30,645 bases of DNA from Pleurotus djamor (lineage: Eukaryota; Basidiomycota; Agaricomycetes; Agaricales; Pleurotaceae), in the NCBI GenBank assembly GCA_029747585.1, contig JAPEVF010000550.1, positions 1 through 30,645 on the forward strand, in the 5' to 3' direction. Below are positions 10,415-21,700 of the stretch, in pieces; position 1 is the first letter of the stretch, and each line of letters opens with the position of its first letter. The notes below the pieces were generated by a model. It was not told the DNA's origin and did no database searches. It saw nothing but the letters and a program-made list of their open reading frames with translations. Both the position numbers and the translations under genes were made by a program.

Positions 10415-13400
10415 TCATGTGGGCTGGCGGCGGGATCCAATACCCATCCCAACACGGACCAACGTCTCGAGGGAAGCACGGCCGTTGATGAGGAGGTCCT
10501 CATCCCACTCGACCATTCCCTTCTCGAAGATAATGACGATAGTGGAACCACCTACACGGTAAGCAACGTCGTCAGCTCACCTTGCACGAACTCAAGTTAT
10601 GAAGGTAGACATACCAAACGCGAAGTACCCGAATTCCTGCCCACGCTTAACCTCATCGCCCTCGTTGACGGTAGTCTGGATGCTACCTACCATCATGGCA
10701 CCAATACACACAGCCATAACGCGACCGAACTGGGGGCTGTCGATGGGGACGATCTTCCGTACATTTTCGCCATAGACGTCAAGCGCTGTTCGGATAGCTT
10801 GAGGCTGCAAGAGAACAGATCCCGTTAGCCACGTGAAATAGCTAGGACATGATGATTGTCTACTCACGTTGACGGTGTAGTACTCCCCATCGATAAAGGT
10901 CATAGGCCCAATCTTTCCATCAACAGGCGAATGGAAACGATGATAATCTTGAGGAGCCAGACGGAAGATAACCAGGGCACCGCCAGTGTACTTATCAACC
11001 TGGTCCTTGTACGCATCTCCCAGCAGCCGAGCGACGGAGAACTCGCGGCCTTTGATCCACAACCGCGTAGCCTCGCTGACGGTCTCGAAAGCCATCAAGC
11101 GACAGTCAGCGGCGCTGACGAGGCGGTTGGGGTTCTCAGGCTGTTCGACAGGACGTGCACTGGCTTTTAGTTTACTAGAAGGGAGAATCAGGATTATCGG
11201 TGGTGGGGGAGAGGTTAGAAGACTATGTACCGGTAGAAGAACTGGTTGAACGTTTCTAGAAAACGAAGCCAAGTCAATGTAACGTCTAGCGGAGCAGAGT
11301 GCTTAACTTACTGAAGGAGTCGAGAGGGTCAAGAATTTCATCGACGTTGAGGTTGTGGAACTCGATGAACCCGGGGATATCGGCGGCGGATGCGGGGTTG
11401 TCGTACTTCAAACCCTGCTTTATGGACAGCGACTTGAGCAGCTTGCGAGCTAACGACGACAGGGTTAGATGTTGGGACATGGCTGGGGACTAGGGAACGT
11501 ACCTCGACCGCCTTCCATACGACTATTAGCACCCTGAGGAGATGGAAAGTAAGTACCGTCGACGACAGCGTAGATGCGAGCCGGGGCAAACCTTGTATAG
11601 AAGTCGAATACCCAGCCTGACATATACCTGCATCTTCTCCTCCTCAAGCTGACCAGTCATCCTATTCTGCACGATGATATTGGCCGAATTCTACAACGAA
11701 CCCGCAGATTTTCAGCCTGTGTGAAACCAAAGAAAGGAAGACGAGCTACTCACAGCACCAAGCCTATAATCCCCACTACTAATCTTCCCAATAATCTTCG
11801 TATACCACTTCCTCTGCGCCTGACTAGCCGTAACGAAATTCCCCACCACAATCTTATCAACCTGCCCCCAATCCTGGCTCGCACAAATCGCCAAATGCGT
11901 AATGATATCCATCTCCGCCTTTGAGTTCAACCGGGGGCGATGACACATCGGGCAGTTCTTCACGTTGATGACGCGTTCGAAGGGGTCGTCTACGGTGGAC
12001 GTAGACGCGGGTGTAGAGGAGGACGAAGGAGTGGTGGTCGTGATGGAATCGGTGGTGTTGGTGCGTTTGGCTTTACGCCTGAATCGGCCGGTCTTAACTT
12101 TGACTTGACCAGATGCGGGCGCAGAGGGAGTAACCTCAGGCGACCCAGTCCCCGATCCCGAACCAGACGAATCCTCCTCCACATCCTCCGAAGAGGAAGA
12201 ATACGCAGCGGGAACCTGGTTCGTCCCAACCAACTCTGCACCCTTGGTGGGTACCCCAGCCCCAACATCCTGCAGCCTATTCTGCGCAGGCTCGGTTTCG
12301 TACGGCGGCGGCGGGGGNAGTTTGCTTTCATCTACCACACCAGGACCATCGTTGGCGACACCAGAAGGAACATGCGCAGGACCCGAGAAATCCAACTGAT
12401 CCAAACTAATCCCCCTCCCCTGCCCATCACTAGCCAAAAGCACAGGTGTAGCACTAACACTCGTATCAGGCCCATCCTCTCCCTCCCCGTCAATCCGCTT
12501 CTTCTCACTATCCGGTCTCACAAGCTCCGTCTCAAGACACTGGATGCATTCATCCAACGTCAGCTCGTCGGTATGTGGGTTCTTGCCGTGACGCGTGAAG
12601 AAGCTGCTGATGGTGCTGCGTGTGAGGGTGGAGCCTAGGGAGTCGAGCATGGAGGTGAGCTCGAGGTGGGAGATGGCACCGGTATCGTCGGTATCGTATT
12701 GGCGAAGGTATTGACGCCAGAATTGTTGACGCAGGGCGGAGTATGGTTGGTACTTGGCTCTACACGATACGGTGGTCAGCAAGGGCAGTATGAACGGTGA
12801 TTGTGGTCACGTACTTGAATGTGATCACGGGCTTGTGCTTACTCTCCCAAGGCGCATCCTTCTCGGTGGTGATGGGGAGCGTGTACTCCTTCATCGAATG
12901 CCCATCCCCAGCATCAGGTGCGTACAACCCAGACACAGGATCAGGCTGCGGTGCCTCCTCGATGAGTTCTTTCACGTCAAAACCAGCGTCCCCGATGTGG
13001 TCGTTCGAGGAGAGCTTATCCCAGTCGAGTATAGTAAGCTGCACCTTGAACGCCGTTTCGTACCGCCGAACGTGGAACAGGAGCTTCTCGTCCCAGACGG
13101 GGTTGCGGGAGTGACGGATAACGCGTGTACGGAACACCTTCTTCCCGAACGATACAACGACGAAGGGATCCATGTCCCAGCCGGTCCTAGTCACTAGAAG
13201 CAAACGGAAGCATCAGCACACAGCAACCCCTCGAAGAAGACACAGGTAAGGTAATGGTCAACGTACTATTCTTCAACCTGGGTAAATCCTCCGCCTTCTG
13301 AATTTCCAGCATCACAATCCCAACAATATCATTCTCCGCGCCAAGGCTATACTCCCCCTTACTCTTGCCACCCTTCTTGAATCTCCTCGTCTTCGTCTTC

Positions 13401-15100
13401 CTCTTCGCAACCTCCTTCGTTGCGACGTCCATAGGCAGCGAAGATACCGGCGTCGATAAGCCAGAGACGTCTGGGGTGCTAGGTGTGCTTGGCGTGCTGA
13501 CTGTAGGAGACGAGGTCGATGAGGAGGCATGCGATGACAGGCGTTTGGTGAACTTCATACGGGGGATGAACCCACTCTTCGCTGTGGTAGGCACAGGCGT
13601 CGCCCCAGCCGTCATTGGGACCGGAACAGGGGTCTTGCTCAGTGAGCCAATGGTTGGCGTTGTTGGGGTCGCTGGATCAGTGAGATCCAATGCTGGAGGA
13701 ACGGCCTTCAAAGGCGTAGGTTGCTTGGAGGGTGGTTCGGATTCACTTGGTGGAGAGGAAGGGACGGTCGAGCTCGGGGTGACGTACTCTTCGTCGTCTT
13801 CATCGTCGTCATCGGAATCAGAGGAGAGCCCGCCGTCGTCTTCGAAATCCATGGTTTGGTGGGAGCGGACGGTGCCAACACCTTCGGTCTGTGGAGGGAA
13901 AGAAGATCAGCGGGTTTGCAGGAGCATGGGTACGGGAAGAAGGAAGAGACCGAAAAGGCGAAAACGAGTACGCAGATATCCATGGACAAGGCAGGCGCCG
14001 TATCGAGAAAGTCCGTGAGTGAAGAGAGACCAGAAAATAAGAACACGAGCGGGGGGAAGGGGTGAGGAGTATGTCCATGCATAACCAGCAAAAACGATGA
14101 CCAAGTACATAGAAAAGGGAATAGGGCATGACGAAATGCATGACGAAGAAAAAGTACGTGAAAGTCCATGTCCATAACCAACGAGTAAAATGCATGAAAA
14201 AGTCCGTGTATGAAACGATGAGAAGAGAAAGTCCATGTCAGAACCACGAAATCCAAAGGGTACGACCACCACGAAAAGTCCAAATGAGATGAAGCAAAAA
14301 GAAAACGTACGGGGGGAGCAGAGACCAGCGACGGCCTCGACCTCTTGACCAACTCGCCCAACACCTCCTTGAAATCCACCTCCGGCTCGCTCTGCGGTGC
14401 AACAAATCCAATCTTCACCTGCACCGACCCTTTCGCCTGTGTATTCGCGCGCGTCGAGTCCAACTTCAACGAAAACGGCTGCATCAACCAACAAAACAAC
14501 ATCAGCACACGAACATCGACATCCACAGCAGANGGGGGGATATACACACCTGGTTCTCCGGGTCATCCCACCCCAACGGCCTCTCCCTNCCCCTTCTCCC
14601 TATCAACAAACCAATCGTCCAGCGGCAACGCCACTTCCCCCAAGTAATCCTTCGACATCAGATCCTTATCCCACACCACGAATTCCACCACGCCCAGCCG
14701 ATCTGCAAGGGAGAGGTAAAGAGGGAAGTCGAACGTCGCGTCTTTGGAGGCGTAGGTTGGATTCAAGGTGCGTTTGGCGACGGGGGTTTGGTGGCGTTGG
14801 TTGAGGATGGATACGACGACGTATCTGCACCAAGGGTGAGCATGTGATGGGTATGAAGAAGAGCAGAGCAGAGAAGACGTACGGATCACTATATCCGTTA
14901 TTATCCTTTGCCAGCACATCGGTGCACCCGACGACCTGCAGTCTACATACGACAATGGGTGCCTCACCCGGCAACGGCGCAAACCCATTCCCCCTCATCC
15001 CCTTCCCATTGCCTACGCCCCCCTTGATCTTCGCAAGAGGACGAGCGGCGCTTTTGAGCACGTTTCGGATTTTAGCAGCTTTCTTGGTGGTGGAAGCCAT
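10415..15100 (-). CDS. PSD2: Phosphatidylserine decarboxylase, C2-C2-EF-hand type (PSD2-like)
   Basis: Converts phosphatidylserine to phosphatidylethanolamine. The C2-bearing Psd2 type acts on endosomal/Golgi-vacuolar membranes rather than mitochondria. Exons: 15100-14883, 14824-14550, 14478-14311, 13888-13267, 13193-12815, 12759-11754, 11690-11592, 11533-11503, 11449-11312, 11255-11231, 11174-10868, 10804-10615, 10551-10415. If the N at 14589 is an extra base, they join in frame to 1197 residues. Domains: C2 at about 49-165, Ser/Thr/acidic linker, second C2 at about 409-525, canonical EF-hand loop [12 protein letters not shown], a CPMC..H..C cluster, then the catalytic domain. Triad residues are D1010 (SAADCR), H1065/H1068 (DYHRFHSP) and the GGST motif, where cleavage between G1154 and S1155 makes the pyruvoyl group. 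The 43-residue alpha chain is normal. Oddities are a 25-bp exon and a 422-bp intron. Confidence 0.95.
13889..14310 (-). repeat. Repeat-rich outlier intron of the PSD2 gene
   Basis: This is intron 3 of PSD2 (422 bp against 53-73 bp for its eleven siblings). On the gene strand it carries a degenerate decamer close to CATGGACTTT at least five times (around 14006, 14165, 14200, 14227 and 14270, with a shorter form at 14070), so it looks enlarged by local tandem duplication. Its borders are GTACGT at 14310 and CACAG at 13889, and splicing it out joins APP to TEGVGT in frame. Confidence 0.7.
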
Positions 15101-16879
15101 GGTTTGGTTGTGTCGTATCGAGGTATATCGGATGTGGAGGTGGTGGCGGTGGTGATGGATGGGGATGATTCGAAAAGGTCGTCTGCGGGGGTTGGTTGGT
15201 TTTGAGATATCCGCTATAAAGCAGCGCGCCAACACAGGTTTTTTCGTTATCGGATGGTTCTTTGCGGTGTTCTTCTAAAGCCTCCGCGTGCGATGCCTTT
15301 TCCTTGTTCCGAGAGCTAGAGTTCCTTTATACTCTGGTGGTAGTAAAATTCGCCGATGTCAATACCGAATACCGTGGAGGATAATGGAGGAGAAAACGCA
15401 CCTAAATTGCGCGTTTTATATGCCTCGAACCTGGAGTAATCAAAACCGCCTTACGCCTACGATATCTCCTGCCTCCTGCGTTGCTGTGCGACGAGTGAGA
15501 GGTGGGCGCTGGGCGCTGTGAGGTCCAAGGTGAAGCTGAAACCTCGATACTTGATGGGGTCGTTTAATGAAATCGGGAATTCTGGGGACGTGACCCGAGT
15601 TCGAGTCCACCGAGTTCAAACACTACGAATTTCGCGATTAGACCTACTCACATTCACGATATCCAAGTCAAGACATACCGTGGACCGTGAAAACGAGGTG
15701 ATCTCCTCAACAAGTCCTGTGTCCTTGGTTTTGTGTATTCTCCGGTATCCGTTCAACTCCTTTGCGGCTGTCCTAGTCTACGCGTCTTCGAGTATAGCGG
15801 TCTCGTGTATTTCACGTTCGCAGTCGCCGTCGTCGTGGAACAGAGAAGATGAGAGTAGGAAGGAAAGGGTGTAACAGAGAAGATGACGACGCCCAAGAAC
15901 CCAGATGACGAAAACGGCACCTCGGGCGCTTGATCTTCGGCAATTGCCCGATTGGCTTGGTGTCATGGAAAACACTAAGCGCCCCGCTTCCTTTCGTCCG
16001 CAGCAACTTCTTGGCAACTTCTTCGCGTCATTGCAACACTTCTTCTGATATTATCAACTTGTACTGCTTATTCTGGATCTATCTTCCGTCTTTTTGGAAA
16101 ATGTAAGGACAAAACCGATAAATGGTACGCGAAGTAACCCAGAAACCCATAGCAATACAGGGGAATACAGGAGGCCCCTCAAGGCGCGATTGTCAGTCAC
16201 GACTGTTCGTTTTTTTTTCGACGCGGTCAAGATACAAGAAACTTCCGACTGGTGACACCATAGGCCAAGCGAACTTGGAGCTATTGGAGCTATTCGTAGT
16301 CTCACGAAGCCTTCCTCCGCAGCATGGATACCACATGCACACAGCGCTCAAGGACATAGCCTCTCTTCGAGACCTACTCTACAGAGTCCGGGCATATTGG
16401 TAGGGTGCGCCTCTCAGCTATTCAGCTCTCCAAGCATAAAATCTTTGGGATTAATTCGGCCTGCAGATCATGAGCAAGTGTTGATGGAAGTACCGACCAG
16501 CTGAATACGTAGAGTACTCGATATCACTTAGAGAGTCCAGAAGCAGCTCAATGAAGCGCAGCGAATAACCGTGGATGGGTACAAGGCCATTGATTTGCGA
16601 ATGACTTAGAAAAGTGTCGCCGCCAGACCTACCAGGAGACCCCTTCTACTTGCGCCTTCAGTCCCTCCTTCACCTCCAGTAACAAGGCAAATCCACAGCG
16701 TGGCATCCTAATCCAGACATCCTAGGACGAAATGAATGGACTACGTTAGATGGTAATAACCATCTTCATCGACGCGAAACCCCTTATTCAAATGTCAAAC
16801 GGCGTACTGCGGCCAAAGTCTGACACCTAACTCGAACGACAACCGCCGCTTCTCCATATTCAGCTTCTGCTGGTGCACC
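15101..16879. other. PSD2 upstream region and gene-poor intergenic stretch
   Basis: On the minus strand a TATA-like GTATAAAG (about 15325-15332) lies about 225 bp upstream of the PSD2 start codon, and a second TTTATAG-like box lies near 15215. The sequence from about 15100 to 15265 is copied at 26405-26590. Beyond this, to 16879, I see no frame with coding character on either strand. Confidence 0.4.
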
Positions 16880-17228
16880 TTATCCGACCGTAACTCTCAC
16901 CCCGACGAGCTTTTTACTCCGCACAAACGCGATCACCAACCCATCTCTTCCGAGTCTTTCGCTATCCTCAACGACCGTAACCGTACGCAACAACTTCACC
17001 AGCTTGAACCGTACACGCGACGTCCTCCTCGTCTTCTTGTCCTCCTTCCTCGTATCAGTATGCTCTGGTTCTTGGGTCCCTGCTACGGCTACTTATATCA
17101 GGAAACTCTGTGCTGACCTCGATGATCAAATCAGCGGAAGAGATTGAATACGTACCACCACGTCCACCTCCATCCTGACCGTCTACCTCAAAACCACTGG
17201 CCACAGTCTTCATGTCGTGCACGTTCAT
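16880..17228 (-). CDS. Possible two-exon small basic protein (90 residues)
   Basis: Exon 1 (17228-17156) starts at an ATG and reads MNVHDMKTVASGFEVDGQD plus a glycine-rich end. A 76-bp intron (17155-17080; GTACGT donor, TAGCAG acceptor, CTGAT branch-like sequence) leads in frame into exon 2 (17079-16880), which ends in TAA. Exon 2 has a Lys/Arg-rich stretch (TRKEDKKTRRTSRVRFK) and a hydrophobic beta-like tail (LVIAFVRSKK). No signal peptide or membrane helix is visible, and the family is not recognised. The support is the clean splice, frame continuity and a composition unlike the surrounding noise. Another acceptor (CACAG, about 17109) would give a shorter product, so this remains a prediction. 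Confidence 0.4.
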
Positions 17229-18092
17229 CAAACGAGTCGCTACCGTTCGATTCTTCGATCATACTCTAGAGTAGACCTTTAAGTTCGCGTCTGTCCAGAC
17301 TCCAAATAAGACCGAATACGTATTACTCATTACTCACGGAGAAAATAGAATGGCATATCTTACGAACTACAACTATGGCAGTAATAAACCCGAGGTATCG
17401 AATGAAAAAGAACGTCCACGGTCCAACTTCAACGTATCTACCATTCATATATTCATAGCCAATTCGTATAGTGACTCTTACTTACTACAGAAACAAGGCT
17501 TCGCGTATCTCAACCGTGACGCTCGTCCCGCAGCATCACGACTCGGACAGACGACGTACCACATAGCACATAGCACATACCATATCATATATGCACACCA
17601 CCGCCCATCCACATCGTCACTCCATCTCTACGTCCTTCATTCATATCATTATCAACCACAAACCTCTCAAACATCCCGCATCCTCCACCACATTTGACAA
17701 ACTCTCACCAGCCCGATATCATCTAAACCAACACACCAACATACCAAGGAAAAACATTATAGCAGATAGATACCACTCCGAATTCAAAATAAAGCAAAGA
17801 AAATGGTTACTGGATGTAAGTAAACTAAAATAAACGATCTGATGTGGTCCGTGTCCAACGCCGGGATGTAGGTGGGTAGGTACGTAGGAGGTACGTGAGG
17901 CAAGTGGGTAAGGTGGAGGTGGTGAAAGCGGTGAGTGTGGTGGAGGTGGTGGTAAGCGGGGAGGTATGTGTGAGTACGTATGCGAGGGTATGGTATATGT
18001 CTTCATAGATACGCAAATCGATCCATAAATCCGTAACGAATCATCATAAACCAAAGTCATAACCCGGTCGAGTCGTCCAACAAACGGGAATT
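17229..18092. other. Intergenic stretch
   Basis: No coding frame is recognised. The right end carries the G-rich tract and the glycoprotein 3' flank; the left end would be the promoter of the predicted 90-residue gene. A GCACATA/CATATCATATATG repeat cluster lies at 17565-17590. Confidence 0.35.
17840..18010 (+). repeat. G-rich low-complexity tract
   Basis: A GGTGG/GGTAGG/GTACGT-rich tract on the plus strand (C-rich on the mRNA strand of the neighbouring gene). It lies 80-250 bp beyond the stop codon of the secreted glycoprotein gene, so probably in its 3' UTR or just past it. Several closely spaced GG/GGG runs at 17915-17970 could allow quadruplex formation on the plus strand. Confidence 0.55.
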
Positions 18093-19532
18093 TTACGACA
18101 AGAACAACGCAGAGAACACAACCCCCATAACCGTCAGAGCCCCGGACAACGCCACAACACCCGCATTCGCACTGTTCCGAGTAGCATTCGCACCAGCAGC
18201 CGTACCCGTACCCGTTCCACTCGCCCCACCACTCGTCGCACCCCTCGACGTCCCCGTAGCCGAAGAGGTAGCTCCAGTGCCGGTACCACTCCCACTCGTC
18301 GTAGGCGTCGACCCAGGCGCACTAACACTCGCTAAAGCAGCATACAACTGCGAACTCTGGTACGGAACGCAGTTACTCGAGGCGGGTACACGAGCCGAAT
18401 ACGGCATAGTCGTAATAGGACCGAGAGATTCAGGTGGTTGGGTGTACGTGACGACGGCGCCGTTGGACGTATAAACACCGGGGAAATCCATGTTTTCGCC
18501 TTGGCAGACTTCGAATGTCCCGTCTTGGGCGTGGTTGGGGGCGTTGTAGGCGCAGCCGATGCGGTCGTAGATGTGTTCGCAGTAGTGCGCTGCATTGGGG
18601 CCGGCGGGGTCGCAGACTTTGATGCAGAAGGCGTTGCCGCCCATGAAGCTACGGGAAACGGGTGAATAAACGTGAGTAGGGTGATGGAGAGAGTACGCAC
18701 TTTGTCCATTCGATGACCTGCGTATACGAGTTATTATCGTTCCCTCCACCGAATGCGTTCGAGTACATCAACCCTCCGAGTGGGTTACCACGCTGCACGT
18801 ATGGCCATTAACACCCAGACCTACGAGGAGAGACAACGACGACGTACCAAATCAGCACCATGAGGATCCAACTCGCCTCCAAAGTCCCCATCCTGGATGT
18901 TGATATTCGTTTGCTTGATGAAGCCGACGATCTGGATGTAATCGGGGGTGCGGATGTACTGGACGCCTGTGAGAGTTCCCTCGGGGATAAGACGGGTTCC
19001 ATGGCCTGGTTTCGTGCACCAGGCGACTTCCTCGCCTTCGGTGTTGGCGATGACGGAGTTGGGTTCGCTTGGTGCCCAGAGACAAAAGTCTGCACGGAAA
19101 AAGAACCCATATACTCTAGTTAGCTTCACGGCAACGACCGACGAAACGACCACGACAACGCACCATCGATGTGGTTGACAAATGATGTCTGACATAGGGA
19201 GTTTTGGTTCTCCGTCGTCGAGTTGCAGATGTTGAACCCGAATTGGTTACCTCGGATGAGGTTTGGGTCGGTGTCGGCTTGGTAGGGCTGTCAACCCAAG
19301 AAAAAAAAAGGACACCCAAGTCAGCTTGGCGATGAACAGAGACACGATCTCAGGGTAACCTCCACGCCGAGCCCAACCCCGCATTTTCCAAGAGAAAAGG
19401 ACGACTTACGATGCCTCCGGGGTAAGCAAAGTGTTTTGAAGCTAGAGGTACGGCGGGGAAGGTCCCAGTGGCTTGGGCAGCGGCGTTGACGGCGTAAAGC
19501 GCCAATAAAGCGGAAAGAGCGACGGGAGACAT
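18093..19532 (-). CDS. Secreted GPI-anchored macrophage-activating-glycoprotein family protein
   Basis: Exons 19532-19410, 19287-19164, 19089-18848, 18792-18701 and 18648-18093 join in frame to 378 residues. The N-terminus is a signal peptide (about 1-19, MSPVALSALLALYAVNAAAQ). The conserved ectodomain has many cysteines and the recognisable blocks NQFGFNICNSTTENQNSLCQ, FCLWAPSEPNS, GEEVAWCTKPGHGTRLIP, GELDPHGAD, FMGGNAFCIKVCDP and CEHIYDRIGCAYNAP. The tail is Ser/Thr/Gly-rich, ending in a hydrophobic stretch (GALTVMGVVFSALFLS) that suits a GPI-anchor signal. NST, NNS and NAT sequons are present. I recognise the basidiomycete family annotated as macrophage-activating glycoprotein, related to Cryptococcus DHA1-type antigens; its biochemical role is unknown. 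The first intron is 122 bp, longer than the others. The gene is divergent from the HMG gene. Confidence 0.9.
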
Positions 19533-20008
19533 GATGGTCTCGCTTTCAAAAAGTGAAGAGATATGTAATGAGATGAAGCGTGGAGAACGTCGACGACGAC
19601 GACAACGACGAGAAGGGAGGGAGAAGGAGGAGAAGGGTGGGAATGGAAAAAGTTTTATGTGGGTTGTTCGTTTGCACGGCCGTCGCAGCCCTCCTTCAAA
19701 TAACCTCTTTCAATCGGAGTTTCAATCCTCTAGGCACCTGGCCAGCCGACGCCAGCAAAGTTATATTTAGCTTCGGCCTATTTTTACTGCTGGCAACGCG
19801 ACGCACAGACCATCAACAAGGAAAACGCGAAACGGTGCACGTGAAGGAGAGAAGCATCCTGCCCAATGCGAGGAGTATAAAGAGCAGGCGATCCTCGAAC
19901 AGAGGAGGGAATCATCTCTTTCTTCCCTTCCCCCATCATCCCCACTCTCTCCTCCTCCCTCACCAACGCTCAACCGCCCGTTTTACACGTTCCTCAACGT
20001 CGCCAACG
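19533..20008. promoter_or_regulatory. Shared divergent promoter region
   Basis: These 476 bp separate the start codons of the glycoprotein gene (minus) and the HMG gene (plus). On the plus strand there is a CACGTG E-box at 19838-19843, a CCAAT box at 19863-19867 and a TATA box (TATAAAG) at 19876-19882, about 130 bp before the HMG start codon. A GA/GAC-rich purine tract at 19600-19650 probably lies in the glycoprotein gene's upstream region. The motif calls are seen directly; use by either gene is inferred. Confidence 0.6.
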
Positions 20009-20728
20009 ATGCCCAAGTGCGCTGGAGGTAAGTTGTCGCCCATCCCTGAGTTCGATCGTGTATTATTGAGGAACTGACGCGTATACTTGGCGTGTGTAGC
20101 TCCCAAGACAAAGTCCGCCTCCTCGGCCAAGACAAAGTCGAGTACGAGTGCTAAGGTCGCCAAGCCCGGTGAGTGACGCGTCTATTTCGTTTTCTCTTTC
20201 TCTCTCTCCCACCACCCACGACGATGACGGTGTCCATCCTCCCCTCCCTTCCCCTCTTCCTCCGTCTCTGTTCTTCATCGTCCTTCCTTTTCGCTTGTGT
20301 CCTGGATGTTAGAATCGTTGCTGACCACGGCGTATAGTCAAGGAAAAACGTGAACCGAGCGCATATAACGTGTTCATCAAGGAGAACATGACGAAATGGC
20401 TCAAGGAGAACCCAGGGAGGAAGGCTGGCGAGGCCATGAAGGAGGTGAGTTTTCTCTTCGTTGCTTTTCCTTTCCCTCCGTCCCTCTCTACCATTCCGTC
20501 TTCCCTCTCCCCCCCCAGCTCCCTCTATCTCTCCTCTCTCTCCTCCGTCATCATCAATCGATCCTTACGACGCGTTTCCAGCTCGGCGCTCAGTGGAAAG
20601 ATCACCCCAAGAACCCGAACCGCGGTAAAGCCACCAAGCCCCGCGCCAAAAAGGCCACCGCCGGCAAGGAGAATGGTATCCCCAACAGCGACGATACCAT
20701 CCTCTCCCATGATGATGATGATGAGTAG
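20009..20728 (+). CDS. Small HMG-box / YABBY-like chromatin protein
   Basis: Exons 20009-20027, 20100-20168, 20338-20444 and 20582-20728 join in frame to 113 residues. The N-terminal 30 residues are Lys/Ser/Ala-rich. A central block, REPSAYNVFIKENMTKWLKE, and then LGAQWKDHPKNPNRGK match the short fungal HMG-box related to the plant YABBY domain. A Lys-rich linker and an acidic HDDDDE end follow. Such proteins bind DNA with little sequence preference and bend it, acting in the nucleus; that role is from the family, not shown here. The first exon is only 19 bp. A 3' UTR intron (20736-20794, GTGCGT to CTCTAG with a CTGAT branch-like site) is likely. A TATA box and CCAAT box lie upstream, and a decayed partial copy lies downstream at 21700-22255. 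Confidence 0.85.
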
Positions 20729-20735
20729 GCTACTG

Positions 20736-20794
20736 GTGCGTCTTTCCTTCCCTTGTCGCAACATGTCCTTACTGATTACGCGCGTATACTCTAG
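20736..20794 (+). other. Probable 3' UTR intron of the HMG gene
   Basis: GTGCGT donor 8 bases after the stop codon, TACTGAT branch-like sequence, and CTCTAG acceptor. The same donor, branch and acceptor pattern is kept in the decayed copy (22012-22064), which suggests it was a real intron at the time of duplication. Confidence 0.45.
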
Positions 20795-20989
20795 GTGCTA
20801 CCCGTCTACCGCTCCGATCCCTGACCGTCCCCTCTTCCGTACTCACCCATCGTTTTCCAAAACGGACTTCCTTCTCTGCTTTCGTCTTCGCTTCCACGAC
20901 CGTTTGCTTTCGATACCTGCTTCTTTACATTCTCGGACTTGGCCCATACATTCTCCCCCTCGTCGTCTACGCTACCGCTACCGTACTCA

Positions 20990-21700
20990 TCGTTAATGTT
21001 TATCCAAGACGCGTATATACCCTTTGAATTCCCCTTCGCGCAACGTGTGCTGCCATTCCCCTCGCGTCAATCTGTTAGATGGTCGTTCGAACGTCAAGAT
21101 TCCTGGTTAATCCTTCTACAACTTGTGTGTAACATCCCGAGGCCTCTCGACACGGAATCGCCATCCTGTCTTTCATCTACCAAGCGAGTTCCTAAGTACT
21201 CTACGCATACCCTTTCTTCTCGCGTGTTGTTTGTTGTTCTTGAAGCATACTGAGTGGAACGTTTGGGCACAGGGTTTGAGCTCGAAGGCTCTACTCCTCA
21301 TTCGATACCACAGATTGGACCGAGGTCTGAGTACGCCACTTGACCACTTTGGGCATGAAATCTTCGAGAGTGTCATGGCCAACGGCTAGATCCCAGCCAT
21401 TTCTAGGAGAAGTCGGTCAATACTCTATCATCCCGGCGCGATGTTGGGTTGATCAGTGAGTTGGAGGCGTAGGGGATGTTAGTTGATGTTCATCTTGTAT
21501 GTTGGCTGTTACATACGGTGTGTGTACTTCCTTCTTGTACACGTTGTCGATAGGGCTCACTCGATCTCACGTTTAGGATACTTGGAGTCGTCCATTTGGG
21601 GTTGTGGTATGTTGCCAAGGACTATCTTCGAGCACTCGATGATCTTCTTAAGAACTCCCTACTGGCATTCCCATCTTTCTCCTCTTCCGTGCTCGCATCA
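20990..21700. other. Stretch between the HMG gene and its copy
   Basis: Contains the 3' flank of the HMG gene. No frame on either strand shows a recognisable domain. It may be part of the duplicated unit, too diverged to align by eye. Confidence 0.35.

Noticed and set aside
10355..10828. Plus-strand 157-codon open frame
   Set aside because: Antisense to the last two PSD2 exons containing the GGST motif.
11940..12638. Plus-strand 232-codon open frame
   Set aside because: Antisense to PSD2 exon 6; low-complexity Arg/Gly/Pro content mirrors the Ser/Pro/Thr linker of the real gene.
13365..14018. Plus-strand 217-codon open frame rich in Val/Gly/Ser
   Set aside because: Antisense to PSD2 exon 4 and intron 3, with no domain or splice support.
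13708..14547. Minus-strand open frame of 279 codons crossing PSD2 intron 3
   Set aside because: It reads through a clear GT-AG intron and continues in a different frame from PSD2 exons; the composition is repeat-derived.
20370..20996. Plus-strand 208-codon open frame over the HMG gene
   Set aside because: It uses another frame through HMG exons and introns; the HMG reading has conserved motifs and clean splices.
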